From the NCBI GenBank assembly GCA_041567895.1, contig JBFGAX010000050.1:1-20920 (forward strand): a DNA stretch of 20,920 bases. The letters are read 5' to 3'. Position numbers and translations under genes: made by a program. This document shows, piece by piece, positions 1-6,790 of the stretch. The DNA is from JABDOU01 sp041567895. GTDB taxonomy: Bacteria; Actinomycetota; Acidimicrobiia; Spongiisociales; SHLN01. Position 1 is the stretch's first letter. Each line of letters opens with the position of its first letter. The notes beneath the pieces were generated by a model, which was not told the DNA's origin, ran no database searches, and saw only the letters and a program-made list of their open reading frames with translations.

Positions 1-55
1 CAAACTGGTAGCGGGGTGACCACGGCGATAAGGTTGTGGTACAAGGAGGCCGTTC

Positions 56-1255
56 ATGACCCTTACCGACGTCGAAGGACCGTTGGCCGACACGTTGTCC
101 GCGATTCGCGATTTCGTCGAGCAGGAGTTGTATCCCCTGGAGCGGGATCTGGCCACCGAGGGGTTCGAGGCCGTCGATCCCGCCATTGCCGACGTTCGTA
201 AAAAGGTTCGGGACAACGGCTGGTGGGCACCACATTTCCACAAGGAATACGGTGGCATGGGCTTGTCCTTGCTCGAATTTGCACGGGTGGGGGAGGTGCT
301 GGCCACCACCCCTCTCGGTCATTACGCCTTCAACTGTCAGGCCCCGGATGTCGGCAACAGTGAAATCCTTCACGCCTTTGGAACAGAAGAGCAGAAGCGA
401 ACGTGGCTCGTTCCCATCATCAACGGCGACATTCGGAGCTGTTTCTCGATGACCGAACCCGAGCATGCCGGCTCGAATCCAACTGTGATGTCCACCACAG
501 CAGTGGTTGACGGAGACGACTATGTGATAAACGGGCACAAATGGTTCACGTCATCAGCCGACGGTGCTGCGCTGGCCGTGGTCATGGTCATAACGAACCC
601 GGAAGCCGAGGGACGCCACGCCCGTGCCAGCCAGATTCTGGTGCCGACCGACGCCGAAGGGTTCGAGTTGGTTCGCAACATTTCGATCATGGGCGATGTC
701 GGCTCGGGATGGGCAAGCCATGCCGAAGTGCGATATACCGATGTGCGGGTTCCCAGGTCGAACTTGCTGGGTGACGAGGGCGCCGGCTTCGCGATCGCAC
801 AGGAACGTCTCGGTCCAGGTCGAATCCATCACTGTATGCGCTGGATCGGGATCGCTGAGCGAGCTCTGGATCTCATGTGCAGGCGAGCGGTCGACCGACA
901 ACTCACGGCAACCGGCGTGCTGGCCGACCAGGGAACGATCCAGAACTGGGTGGCAGAAAGCCGGGCAGAGATCAACGCCGCGCGTCTCATGGTTCTCGAT
1001 ACCGCCTACCGGATGGATCGTGACGGGGCATCGGCTACCCGCAACGAGGTGTCGATGATCAAGTTCTTTGCCGCACCGATCTTGATGCGGGTCCTCGATA
1101 GGGCCGTGCAAGTCCACGGCGCGCTCGGGATGACCGACGACACGCCGCTTTCGTACTGGTACCGACATGAGCGGGCGGCGCGGATCTACGACGGGCCCGA
1201 TGAGGTCCACAAGATGGTGGTGGCAAGACGCATCCTCGGCGATTATCGCCCCTAG
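56..1255 (+). CDS. Acyl-CoA dehydrogenase, ACAD10/11-like
   Basis: FAD-dependent enzyme expected to oxidise an acyl-CoA to the trans-2-enoyl-CoA in the cytoplasm, passing electrons to electron-transfer flavoprotein. The 399 residues match the family length. Visible landmarks are the flavin/substrate segment CFSMTEPEHAGSNPT, the VINGHKWFTSS strand, the helical C-terminal domain, and RIYDGPDEVHK near the C-terminus. In medium-chain enzymes the catalytic Glu sits in a YEGT motif; here Asp379 holds that position, as in the GPDEVH (ACAD10/11-like) subgroup. The ATG is preceded by AAGGAGG at 43-49, an excellent ribosome binding site. Its stop codon overlaps the stop of the convergent metallophosphatase gene by three bases. 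No beta-oxidation partner lies nearby, so the substrate cannot be named. The family call is firm; chain length and pathway are open. Confidence 0.95.
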   Translation: MTLTDVEGPLADTLSAIRDFVEQELYPLERDLATEGFEAVDPAIADVRKKVRDNGWWAPHFHKEYGGMGLSLLEFARVGEVLATTPLGHYAFNCQAPDVGNSEILHAFGTEEQKRTWLVPIINGDIRSCFSMTEPEHAGSNPTVMSTTAVVDGDDYVINGHKWFTSSADGAALAVVMVITNPEAEGRHARASQILVPTDAEGFELVRNISIMGDVGSGWASHAEVRYTDVRVPRSNLLGDEGAGFAIAQERLGPGRIHHCMRWIGIAERALDLMCRRAVDRQLTATGVLADQGTIQNWVAESRAEINAARLMVLDTAYRMDRDGASATRNEVSMIKFFAAPILMRVLDRAVQVHGALGMTDDTPLSYWYRHERAARIYDGPDEVHKMVVARRILGDYRP

Positions 1256-1926
1256 AGGTCCTTGGTCAGCGTCTTCTGTTTGACGACCTCTTTTTCAGGC
1301 CAGCGAAATGCAGTGAGATACCCCGCAAACTTCTTGCCGGTGAATCGATCTCTGGCTTTCCGCCTCGAAGCACTCGTGTCGATGATCACCGAGCCTCCAC
1401 CCTTTTTGGAAAAGCGTGGTTTGGCGACCGGCGTGTGGCCGGCAACGACAAACGGCTTGCCACGATAGGCATCCTGCCAATCCCAGGCCTTGCCGCGAAT
1501 GCGGCCGCCTCGAACACTCCAACGCTCTGCCTTGTTCGACATCACTCCGACCAGGTCGGTATGGGCGGCGGCATGAACGATCATGAGGCGGTTGTCGTCG
1601 AGGAGTAACTGGTAGGGGAGATCGTGAAGCCATTTTGCGATCTTCACCGCTTCTTTGCTGGCCTTTTTCGTTGACAGAACCCGTTTGGACCAATCGGTTT
1701 CGTGATTGCCTCTGACCATGAGGGCCAGGTCGTTTTCCACCAGATCGCGGATGAAAGCCAGAGTCTCGGTCGAATGGTTTCCCCGGTTGATCACGTCTCC
1801 GACGAAGACGAGCTTGCGCCCGGCGGGATGCTTGCCGTTTTTCTTGTATCCGAGCTTTTTCATCAACGCCTTGAGGGTATGCAGGCAGCCGTGAACGTCA
1901 CCGATGATGTCGTACCGTTCAACCAA
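1252..1926 (-). CDS. PrpE-like metallophosphatase (possible Ap4A hydrolase)
   Basis: Calcineurin-type phosphoesterase of 224 residues. Metal-site motifs are in order: GDVHG (Asp10, His12), GDVINRG (Asp44), GNHE (Asn74, His75), a His at 118 in IVHAAAH, and AGHTPV (His164). The layout resembles B. subtilis PrpE and other symmetrical Ap4A hydrolases or PPP-type phosphatases. The usual GDxxDRG motif reads GDVINRG, so Asn47 replaces the second Asp while the phosphate-binding Arg48 is kept. The start is TTG at 1924-1926, with an AAGGA element about 10 nt upstream; no in-frame ATG lies close by. It overlaps the end of the upstream SixA-like gene by 8 bp, so the two are co-transcribed and probably translationally coupled. 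Substrate could be a dinucleoside polyphosphate or a phosphoprotein; the neighbourhood favours the former. Confidence 0.88.
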   Translation of the reverse strand: MVERYDIIGDVHGCLHTLKALMKKLGYKKNGKHPAGRKLVFVGDVINRGNHSTETLAFIRDLVENDLALMVRGNHETDWSKRVLSTKKASKEAVKIAKWLHDLPYQLLLDDNRLMIVHAAAHTDLVGVMSNKAERWSVRGGRIRGKAWDWQDAYRGKPFVVAGHTPVAKPRFSKKGGGSVIIDTSASRRKARDRFTGKKFAGYLTAFRWPEKEVVKQKTLTKDL

Positions 1927-2428
1927 GTTCGAGAGATCCTTCTGTGAGGAGCCTGGGGTTGATCATCCACGCCAGGGTGCCGTAGCCCGGTGAAGCTGAG
2001 CTCCAGCTCCCGATCGGCAGGTCGATGGCAATCAACGTCGCGGTCTTGACGTCGGCATGGGCCTCTGTCAATAACCGGACGAGCTGCGACGTGGTTGGTT
2101 CGTGTCCGGCCACGAGGAGCGAATTGGCATCGTCCGGTGCGTTATGGATGACCGAGAGCGCAGAACCCGCTCCGGCGCCGTAGAGGTCGTCGAAAATCCG
2201 GATCGGCGAATCCCAACCGCCTGCCGACTTGGCGATCTCGGCGGTGGTATGAGCCCGGACCGCAGGACTCGAGAATACGAGATCCGGGACCTGATTGGTG
2301 CGGCTCACGAATTTTCCGATAGCCGCCGCCGCGGTCTCGCCTCTCGGTGAAAGTGGACGTTCGCGATCGGCGCCGTAGGCGGCGTTCCAATCGGATTTGC
2401 CGTGCCTGAGGAGTAATAGTCGTTTCAT
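1919..2428 (-). CDS. SixA-like histidine phosphatase
   Basis: Member of the histidine phosphatase (phosphoglycerate mutase-like) superfamily, 169 residues, the size of SixA. The N-terminal LLLLRHGKSDW gives the phospho-acceptor His9 with Arg8; Arg58 (SSPAVRAH) and His109 (VAGHEPT) complete the expected pocket. SixA removes phosphate from phosphohistidine in E. coli. In mycobacteria a related domain forms the C-terminal half of MutT1, encoded beside ppk. Here the domain stands alone, with no Nudix half, and is divergent from ppk1. ATG at 2428 is preceded by an AGGGA element 7 nt upstream on the minus strand. It leads a two-gene operon with the metallophosphatase. Protein phosphohistidine and nucleotide polyphosphate intermediates are both possible substrates. 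Confidence 0.9.
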   Translation of the reverse strand: MKRLLLLRHGKSDWNAAYGADRERPLSPRGETAAAAIGKFVSRTNQVPDLVFSSPAVRAHTTAEIAKSAGGWDSPIRIFDDLYGAGAGSALSVIHNAPDDANSLLVAGHEPTTSQLVRLLTEAHADVKTATLIAIDLPIGSWSSASPGYGTLAWMINPRLLTEGSLELG

Positions 2429-2547
2429 GAGGGAGTCCCTGGTGCCGAAGTTACTGGCATCGTCGTAGACGGCGGCCGTACACTCTGTGGTCTTCGCGCT
2501 GAAGATGTTACGGGGCGGCGAGACGCATTTGGCAGGGAGAAGACACG
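2429..2547. promoter_or_regulatory. Divergent promoter region, SixA-like gene / ppk1
   Basis: A 119-bp gap between two head-to-head genes must hold both promoters. On the plus strand TACACT at 2479-2484 fits the actinobacterial -10 pattern TANNNT, but no good -35 stands 17-18 bp upstream. On the minus strand TAACTT lies about 20 nt before the SixA-like start. These boxes are suggestions only; the presence of promoters in the gap is the safer inference. Confidence 0.35.
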
Positions 2548-4632
2548 GTGCAATCCGATTCCACCATGTATCTGAACAGAGAGCTCAGCTGGCTCGAGTT
2601 CAACGCACGTGTTCTCGAGGAGGCCCAGGACACGTCGCATCCGCTGCTCGAGAGGGTGAAGTTCCTATCCATCTTCCACACAAACCTGGACGAGTTCTTC
2701 ATGATTCGGGTGTCGGGTCTTCGCCGACAGCTCAGCGCAGGTGTACTCGAGGCCCCCCCGGACGGAATGACTCCTGCCGAGCAACTCACAGCCATCCGAC
2801 AAAGACTCGAGCCCGACCTGAGTGCCGCGATGGCTCTGTGGGAGAAGGATTTGATGCCGGCTCTGGCAGACCACGACATCAAGATCGTGACGTACGAGCA
2901 ACTCGACGAGGACAAGCGGAAACGTTTACGGCGCCATTTCAAGAAGGACGTGTTTCCGGTGCTGACGCCACTTGCGTTTGATCCGGGGCATCCGTTTCCC
3001 CACATATCGAATCTGTCGCTCAACCTCGCCGTAGATCTCCGTCACCCGACCCTTGGCCAGCGATTCGCGAGAGTGAAGGTTCCCGGCAGCGTGGCGAGGC
3101 TCGTGCGCGTCCCCGCTCCCTTTGAAGGCTACGAGGGCCTCGACGATGATTACCACGAAGTTCAGTTTGTTTGGCTCGAAGAAGTCATCACAGCCAATCT
3201 CGACTTGCTGTTTCCGGGTACCGATATCGACTCGGTTCACCCGTTCAGAATCACCCGCGACGCTGATGTCGAAATCGAAGAAGACGAGGCGTCCGACCTG
3301 CTCGTTGCGGTTGAGGAGGGGATCGATGCCCGGCGCTTTGGCAGCACGATTCGTCTCGAAGTTCATGCCAACATGCCTGATCACCTGCGTGAGATCCTCG
3401 TGCACAACCTGGATGTCGCACCCTTCCAGATTTACGAGCTCACCGGTCCTCTAGGTCTGTCCGACGTCATTGAGGTGGCATCGATCGATCGGCAAGATCT
3501 CAAAGATCCTCCATTCGTTCCGAAGGTTCCTCCCATGTTCGAGCTTGAAGAATCGGTCTTTTCGCTCTTGCAGCGGCGGGACATCTTCCTGTATCACCCG
3601 TATGACAGTTTCCTTCCCGTCGTTGATTTCATTCGAGCCGCAGCCCACGATCCCCAGGTGGTGACCATCAAGCAGACGCTCTACCGGGTCGGCGGGAACT
3701 CTCCAATCGTAGAAGCGCTCCTCGAGGCTCGGGAGAATCACAAACAGGTTGCCGTCATGCTCGAACTCAAGGCGAGATTCGATGAGGAAAACAACATCGA
3801 GTGGGCGAGGGCGTTGGAGCGGGCAGGTGTCCATGTGGTCTACGGCGTTGCGGGACTCAAGACCCACGCCAAGATGGCGCTGGTAGTGCGCAAAGAGGCC
3901 GATGCCCTGCGCCGCTATGTGCACCTCTCGACTGGCAACTACAACGTCTCGACGAGCAGGGTGTACACAGACATCGGTTTGCTGACATCGGATCCGGACA
4001 TCGCCAAAGACGTCAACGAGGTGTTCAATTCGATCACCGGCTACGGCGTCCCCAAGAAGTTTCGAAAGCTGCTCGTTGCGCCCGGAGGCATGAAGGATGA
4101 GCTGCTTGCAAGAATCGACAGAGAGATCGAAATACACAAAGCGCGCGGCAATGGATATCTGGGTTTCAAGATGAATGCTCTGGTCGATCGCGACATGATC
4201 GACGCTCTGTATCGAGCGTCACAGGCAGGTGTGATCGTCGACCTGCAGGTGCGCGGTATCTGCTGCCTGCGACCCGGCATCGAGGGGCTGAGCGACAACA
4301 TCACCGTCACGTCCATTGTCGGGCGTTTCCTCGAGCACACGCGTATCTACTACTTCGACAATGGAGGAGACTCCGAGATCTTTCTGGGCTCGGCTGACCT
4401 CATGCCCAGAAACCTCGAAGCGAGAGTCGAGGTGCTGTTTCCCATCGAGGATCCAAGGCTCAAGTCGATCATTCTCGATGAGGTGCTTCGATACCACCTG
4501 TCGGACAACCAGAAGGCCCGGGTGATGCGGCCGGATGGAACCTACGCCCGCCGTAAGGCCGGTGACGGCGAGGCAGTCATCGATTCGCAGGCCTATATGC
4601 TGAGCCGGCGGGGGACCTGGTCGCCCGACTGA
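2548..4632 (+). CDS. ppk1: Polyphosphate kinase 1
   Basis: PPK1 reversibly polymerises the gamma-phosphate of ATP into polyphosphate, a phosphate and energy store used in stress responses. The 694 residues match the family. The N-terminal domain opens with the hallmark LNRELSWLEFNARVLEEA, followed by HTNLDEFFMIRVSGL. The catalytic C1/C2 domains carry GLKTHAK (His440, the expected phosphohistidine) and LEHTRIYYFDNGGD (His597). Their 157-residue spacing equals that of E. coli His435 and His592. HLSTGNYN and LGSADLMPRNLEARVE are also present. The start is GTG at 2548 with GGGAGA 7 nt upstream; an in-frame ATG at 2566 lies just before the conserved N-terminus and is a weaker alternative. The aminotransferase follows after 15 bp on the same strand. 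Divergent phosphatase genes suggest linked phosphate metabolism. Confidence 0.98.
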   Translation: MQSDSTMYLNRELSWLEFNARVLEEAQDTSHPLLERVKFLSIFHTNLDEFFMIRVSGLRRQLSAGVLEAPPDGMTPAEQLTAIRQRLEPDLSAAMALWEKDLMPALADHDIKIVTYEQLDEDKRKRLRRHFKKDVFPVLTPLAFDPGHPFPHISNLSLNLAVDLRHPTLGQRFARVKVPGSVARLVRVPAPFEGYEGLDDDYHEVQFVWLEEVITANLDLLFPGTDIDSVHPFRITRDADVEIEEDEASDLLVAVEEGIDARRFGSTIRLEVHANMPDHLREILVHNLDVAPFQIYELTGPLGLSDVIEVASIDRQDLKDPPFVPKVPPMFELEESVFSLLQRRDIFLYHPYDSFLPVVDFIRAAAHDPQVVTIKQTLYRVGGNSPIVEALLEARENHKQVAVMLELKARFDEENNIEWARALERAGVHVVYGVAGLKTHAKMALVVRKEADALRRYVHLSTGNYNVSTSRVYTDIGLLTSDPDIAKDVNEVFNSITGYGVPKKFRKLLVAPGGMKDELLARIDREIEIHKARGNGYLGFKMNALVDRDMIDALYRASQAGVIVDLQVRGICCLRPGIEGLSDNITVTSIVGRFLEHTRIYYFDNGGDSEIFLGSADLMPRNLEARVEVLFPIEDPRLKSIILDEVLRYHLSDNQKARVMRPDGTYARRKAGDGEAVIDSQAYMLSRRGTWSPD

Positions 4633-4647
4633 CCGTAGGATGAGGCT

Positions 4648-5844
4648 ATGACGTCTCGTTCCGGTATTTCGAAGCGTGTCGGTTCCATAGAGCCATCGAA
4701 GACCCTTGCCATCACCGCCAAGGCTGCCGCGCTCAAAGCCGATGGGGCCGACGTGATTGGATACGGGGCCGGGCAACCGAATTTTCCCACTCCGGATCAC
4801 ATCGTCGCAGCCGCAGCTGCCGCGTGCGCGGAGCCGATCAACCACCTGTACAGCCCGTCGGCAGGTCTTCCCGAGCTTCGTGAGGCCGTGGCAACCAAAA
4901 CCATGCGAGATTCAGGCCTCGAGGTTGCGCCTTCCCAGGTGGTCATCACCAACGGTGGAAAGCAGGCCATCTTTGAGACGTTTGCGGCGCTGCTCGACCC
5001 GGGCGACGAAGTGCTCGTGCCGTCGCCTTACTGGGTCAGTTACCCGGAAGGGATTCGGTTGGCGTCGGGGGTCATGGTTCCCGTTCCCTCGGACATCTCG
5101 ACCGGGTTCAGAGTCGGGATCGACGACCTGCAGGCGGCGCTGACCGACCGTACGAAGGTGCTGTTGTTTGTATCTCCGTCGAACCCGACGGGTGCTGTCT
5201 ATTCGCCAGAGGAGGTGAAAGCCGTCGGCGAATGGGCCCTCGAGAACGGCTTGTGGGTCGTCACCGACGAGATCTACGAGCACCTCGTGTACGGCGACAA
5301 TCGATTCGCCTCGATCCCGGTTGAAGTCCCGGGCATCGCAGATCGGTGCGTGGTGATCAACGGAGTGTCCAAGACCTACGCCATGACAGGATGGAGAGTC
5401 GGTTGGTTGATAGGGCCGGACCCGCTGGCAAAAGCGGTCACAAATCTTCAATCACATCTCTCGTCGAACGTCAACAACGTTGCTCAGCGCGCGGCCCTCG
5501 CCGCCGTGGCGGGCCCTCTCGATGCTGTGGCAGCCATGCGGGAGGCATTCGACCGACGCCGGACGATGATGCATGCCCTGTTGAACAAAATTCCGGGCGT
5601 CAGTTGCCTGGAGCCAGGTGGCGCGTTTTATGCCTTTCCTGAAATGAGCGGGATCACATCGGTTGGGGATCGAACCGTGACCTCGACCCTCGATCTCGCA
5701 GACGCTCTGCTCGACATCGCTCAGGTAGCGATCGTCCCCGGCGAAGCGTTTGGAGCTCCGGGATACGCACGCTTTTCATTTGCCCTGGGCGACGACGATC
5801 TCGAGCGAGGACTAAACCGAATCGCCGACGTCGTTTCTTCCTGA
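4648..5844 (+). CDS. Class I/II PLP-dependent aminotransferase, aspartate aminotransferase type
   Basis: Pyridoxal-phosphate enzyme expected to transfer an amino group between an amino acid (probably aspartate or an aromatic/neutral residue) and a 2-oxo acid in the cytoplasm. The 398 residues fit subgroup I-gamma. Visible residues are YGAGQPNFPTP near the N-terminus, Asn179 in SNPTGAVY, Asp207 and Tyr210 in VTDEIYEHLVYG, the Schiff-base Lys242 in GVSKTYAMTGWRVGW, and the carboxylate-binding Arg375 in GYARFSFALG. The ATG has AGGATGAGG immediately upstream (4637-4645). It starts 15 bp after ppk1 ends, so it is probably on the ppk1 transcript, although no functional link is obvious. Substrate range within this family cannot be read reliably from sequence, so no gene symbol is given. 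Confidence 0.95.
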   Translation: MTSRSGISKRVGSIEPSKTLAITAKAAALKADGADVIGYGAGQPNFPTPDHIVAAAAAACAEPINHLYSPSAGLPELREAVATKTMRDSGLEVAPSQVVITNGGKQAIFETFAALLDPGDEVLVPSPYWVSYPEGIRLASGVMVPVPSDISTGFRVGIDDLQAALTDRTKVLLFVSPSNPTGAVYSPEEVKAVGEWALENGLWVVTDEIYEHLVYGDNRFASIPVEVPGIADRCVVINGVSKTYAMTGWRVGWLIGPDPLAKAVTNLQSHLSSNVNNVAQRAALAAVAGPLDAVAAMREAFDRRRTMMHALLNKIPGVSCLEPGGAFYAFPEMSGITSVGDRTVTSTLDLADALLDIAQVAIVPGEAFGAPGYARFSFALGDDDLERGLNRIADVVSS

Positions 5845-5921
5845 CTCAGGATTCTCTCAGGAAATCCCACAGTCGTTTCACAGGTAGCGATGCCATGCTC
5901 ATTTCTGTCGAAAGGAGTCTC

Positions 5922-6665
5922 ATGAAACAATCCGTCAAGCTGGGATTGATGGTTCTGGTGGTTGCGTTGCTGGCGGCGAGCGGCATCGCCATCGCGCAGT
6001 CGAACGGCGAAGATGCCGATCCGGACCCGCCCATCGAAACGCCAACCACCGAAGCGCCGGCGGCAGAGTCGGAATCCGCGGACGTCCATGACCACGCCGG
6101 TTTGGTTCAGGGGTTCGAGTTCGGCTCCCGCGCTGAACGTCACGCAGGTTTTGGAATCGCCTTCAACGGGCTCGACGGGGTCGCACAAATCCTCGGATTG
6201 GAACGCGACGCGCTCTTCTCGGCGTTGCGAGATGGATCGACGCTGGTCGAAATCGCAGCGGAGCAGGGCGTCGACGAAGCAACGTTGCTCTCGGAGCTCA
6301 CAGCCCTTGCACATGACTCGGTTGATCAGGCAGTCACAGATGGCCTCATCGACCAGGAGCGAGCCGAGGATCTCCTCGCCCGCATCGACGATCACCTTGT
6401 CGAACTCGTGAACAGGTCGTTCGATGACTTCGGACGTCACCGGGGTCACCACCACAGGGTGGCCAGAGGATTCATCGGCGATGAAGTCAGCGAGATCCTC
6501 GGCCTTTCCAAGCTGGAGATTCACGATCTTCTCGAGGGTGGTCTGACCCTCGCTGAGGTGGCCGAGCAGCAAGGGGTCGATCCCGAGACGCTCATCGACG
6601 GGGTCTCGGACGAGTTTCGGCAGCGCTTCTCCGACAGGGTCTACGGGCTCGAAGACGGCAATTAG
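5922..6665 (+). CDS. Secreted protein with two LGL/GVD helical repeats
   Basis: Function unrecognised. An upstream in-frame ATG exists at 5895, but the ATG at 5922 is preceded by AAAGGAG (5911-5917) and starts a clean signal peptide: MKQSVK, a hydrophobic core, and likely cleavage after AIA (residue 25). The mature 222 residues begin with an acidic, Pro/Thr-rich linker. Two copies of one unit follow, at about residues 82-165 and 184-247. Each has an ILGL start, a GxTLxE(I/V)AxxQGVDxxTL core, and an acidic helical continuation; the first also carries a VTDGLIDQERAEDLLARID segment. This repeat is widespread in secreted proteins of actinobacteria and firmicutes and has no settled function that I know. 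A His-rich patch (HRGHHHR) separates the repeats. It is probably a monocistronic gene, ended by the terminator at 6701. Confidence 0.85.
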   Translation: MKQSVKLGLMVLVVALLAASGIAIAQSNGEDADPDPPIETPTTEAPAAESESADVHDHAGLVQGFEFGSRAERHAGFGIAFNGLDGVAQILGLERDALFSALRDGSTLVEIAAEQGVDEATLLSELTALAHDSVDQAVTDGLIDQERAEDLLARIDDHLVELVNRSFDDFGRHRGHHHRVARGFIGDEVSEILGLSKLEIHDLLEGGLTLAEVAEQQGVDPETLIDGVSDEFRQRFSDRVYGLEDGN

Positions 6666-6700
6666 CCAGCCAGATCTCGCTTCACAGCGGTCCTCCTCCG

Positions 6701-6733
6701 AAAACTCCGGTCCGGGAACGGACCGGAGTTTTT
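6701..6733 (+). terminator. Intrinsic terminator
   Basis: A perfect 14-bp inverted repeat (6701-6714 against 6719-6732) with a four-base loop GGAA. The GC-rich stem ends in a run of five T (6729-6733). It lies 36 bp after the secreted repeat protein and before the glycosidase gene, so it ends the upstream transcript. The symmetrical A/T ends could make it bidirectional, but no minus-strand gene needs it here. Confidence 0.92.
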
Positions 6734-6778
6734 CGCGAATTGGGTCGCCCGGCTGGAGGATTACCTGCCACCGGTCGA

Positions 6779-6790
6779 TAACGTGATGGT
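6779..6790 (+). promoter_or_regulatory. Possible leaderless -10 element of the glycosidase gene
   Basis: TAACGT (6779-6784) matches TANNNT and stands exactly 6 nt before the ATG at 6791. No purine-rich Shine-Dalgarno sequence precedes that ATG. Transcription would then start at or next to the start codon. No clear -35 is visible. Confidence 0.35.

Noticed and set aside
1..19. Possible 3' end of an upstream gene (a frame ending in TGA at 17-19)
   Set aside because: Only five codons are visible, which is too little to support a coding call.
554..1210. Minus-strand ORF of 218 residues
   Set aside because: Antisense to the acyl-CoA dehydrogenase; composition is typical of a high-GC shadow frame.
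5895..5921. Earlier ATG for the secreted repeat protein
   Set aside because: It would place nine residues before a standard signal peptide and has no ribosome binding site, whereas the ATG at 5922 has AAAGGAG at the right distance.
5721..6572. Minus-strand ORF of 283 residues
   Set aside because: It lies antisense to the end of the aminotransferase and most of the secreted repeat protein, both of which have clear motifs, starts and ribosome binding sites. Its own translation shows no recognisable domain.
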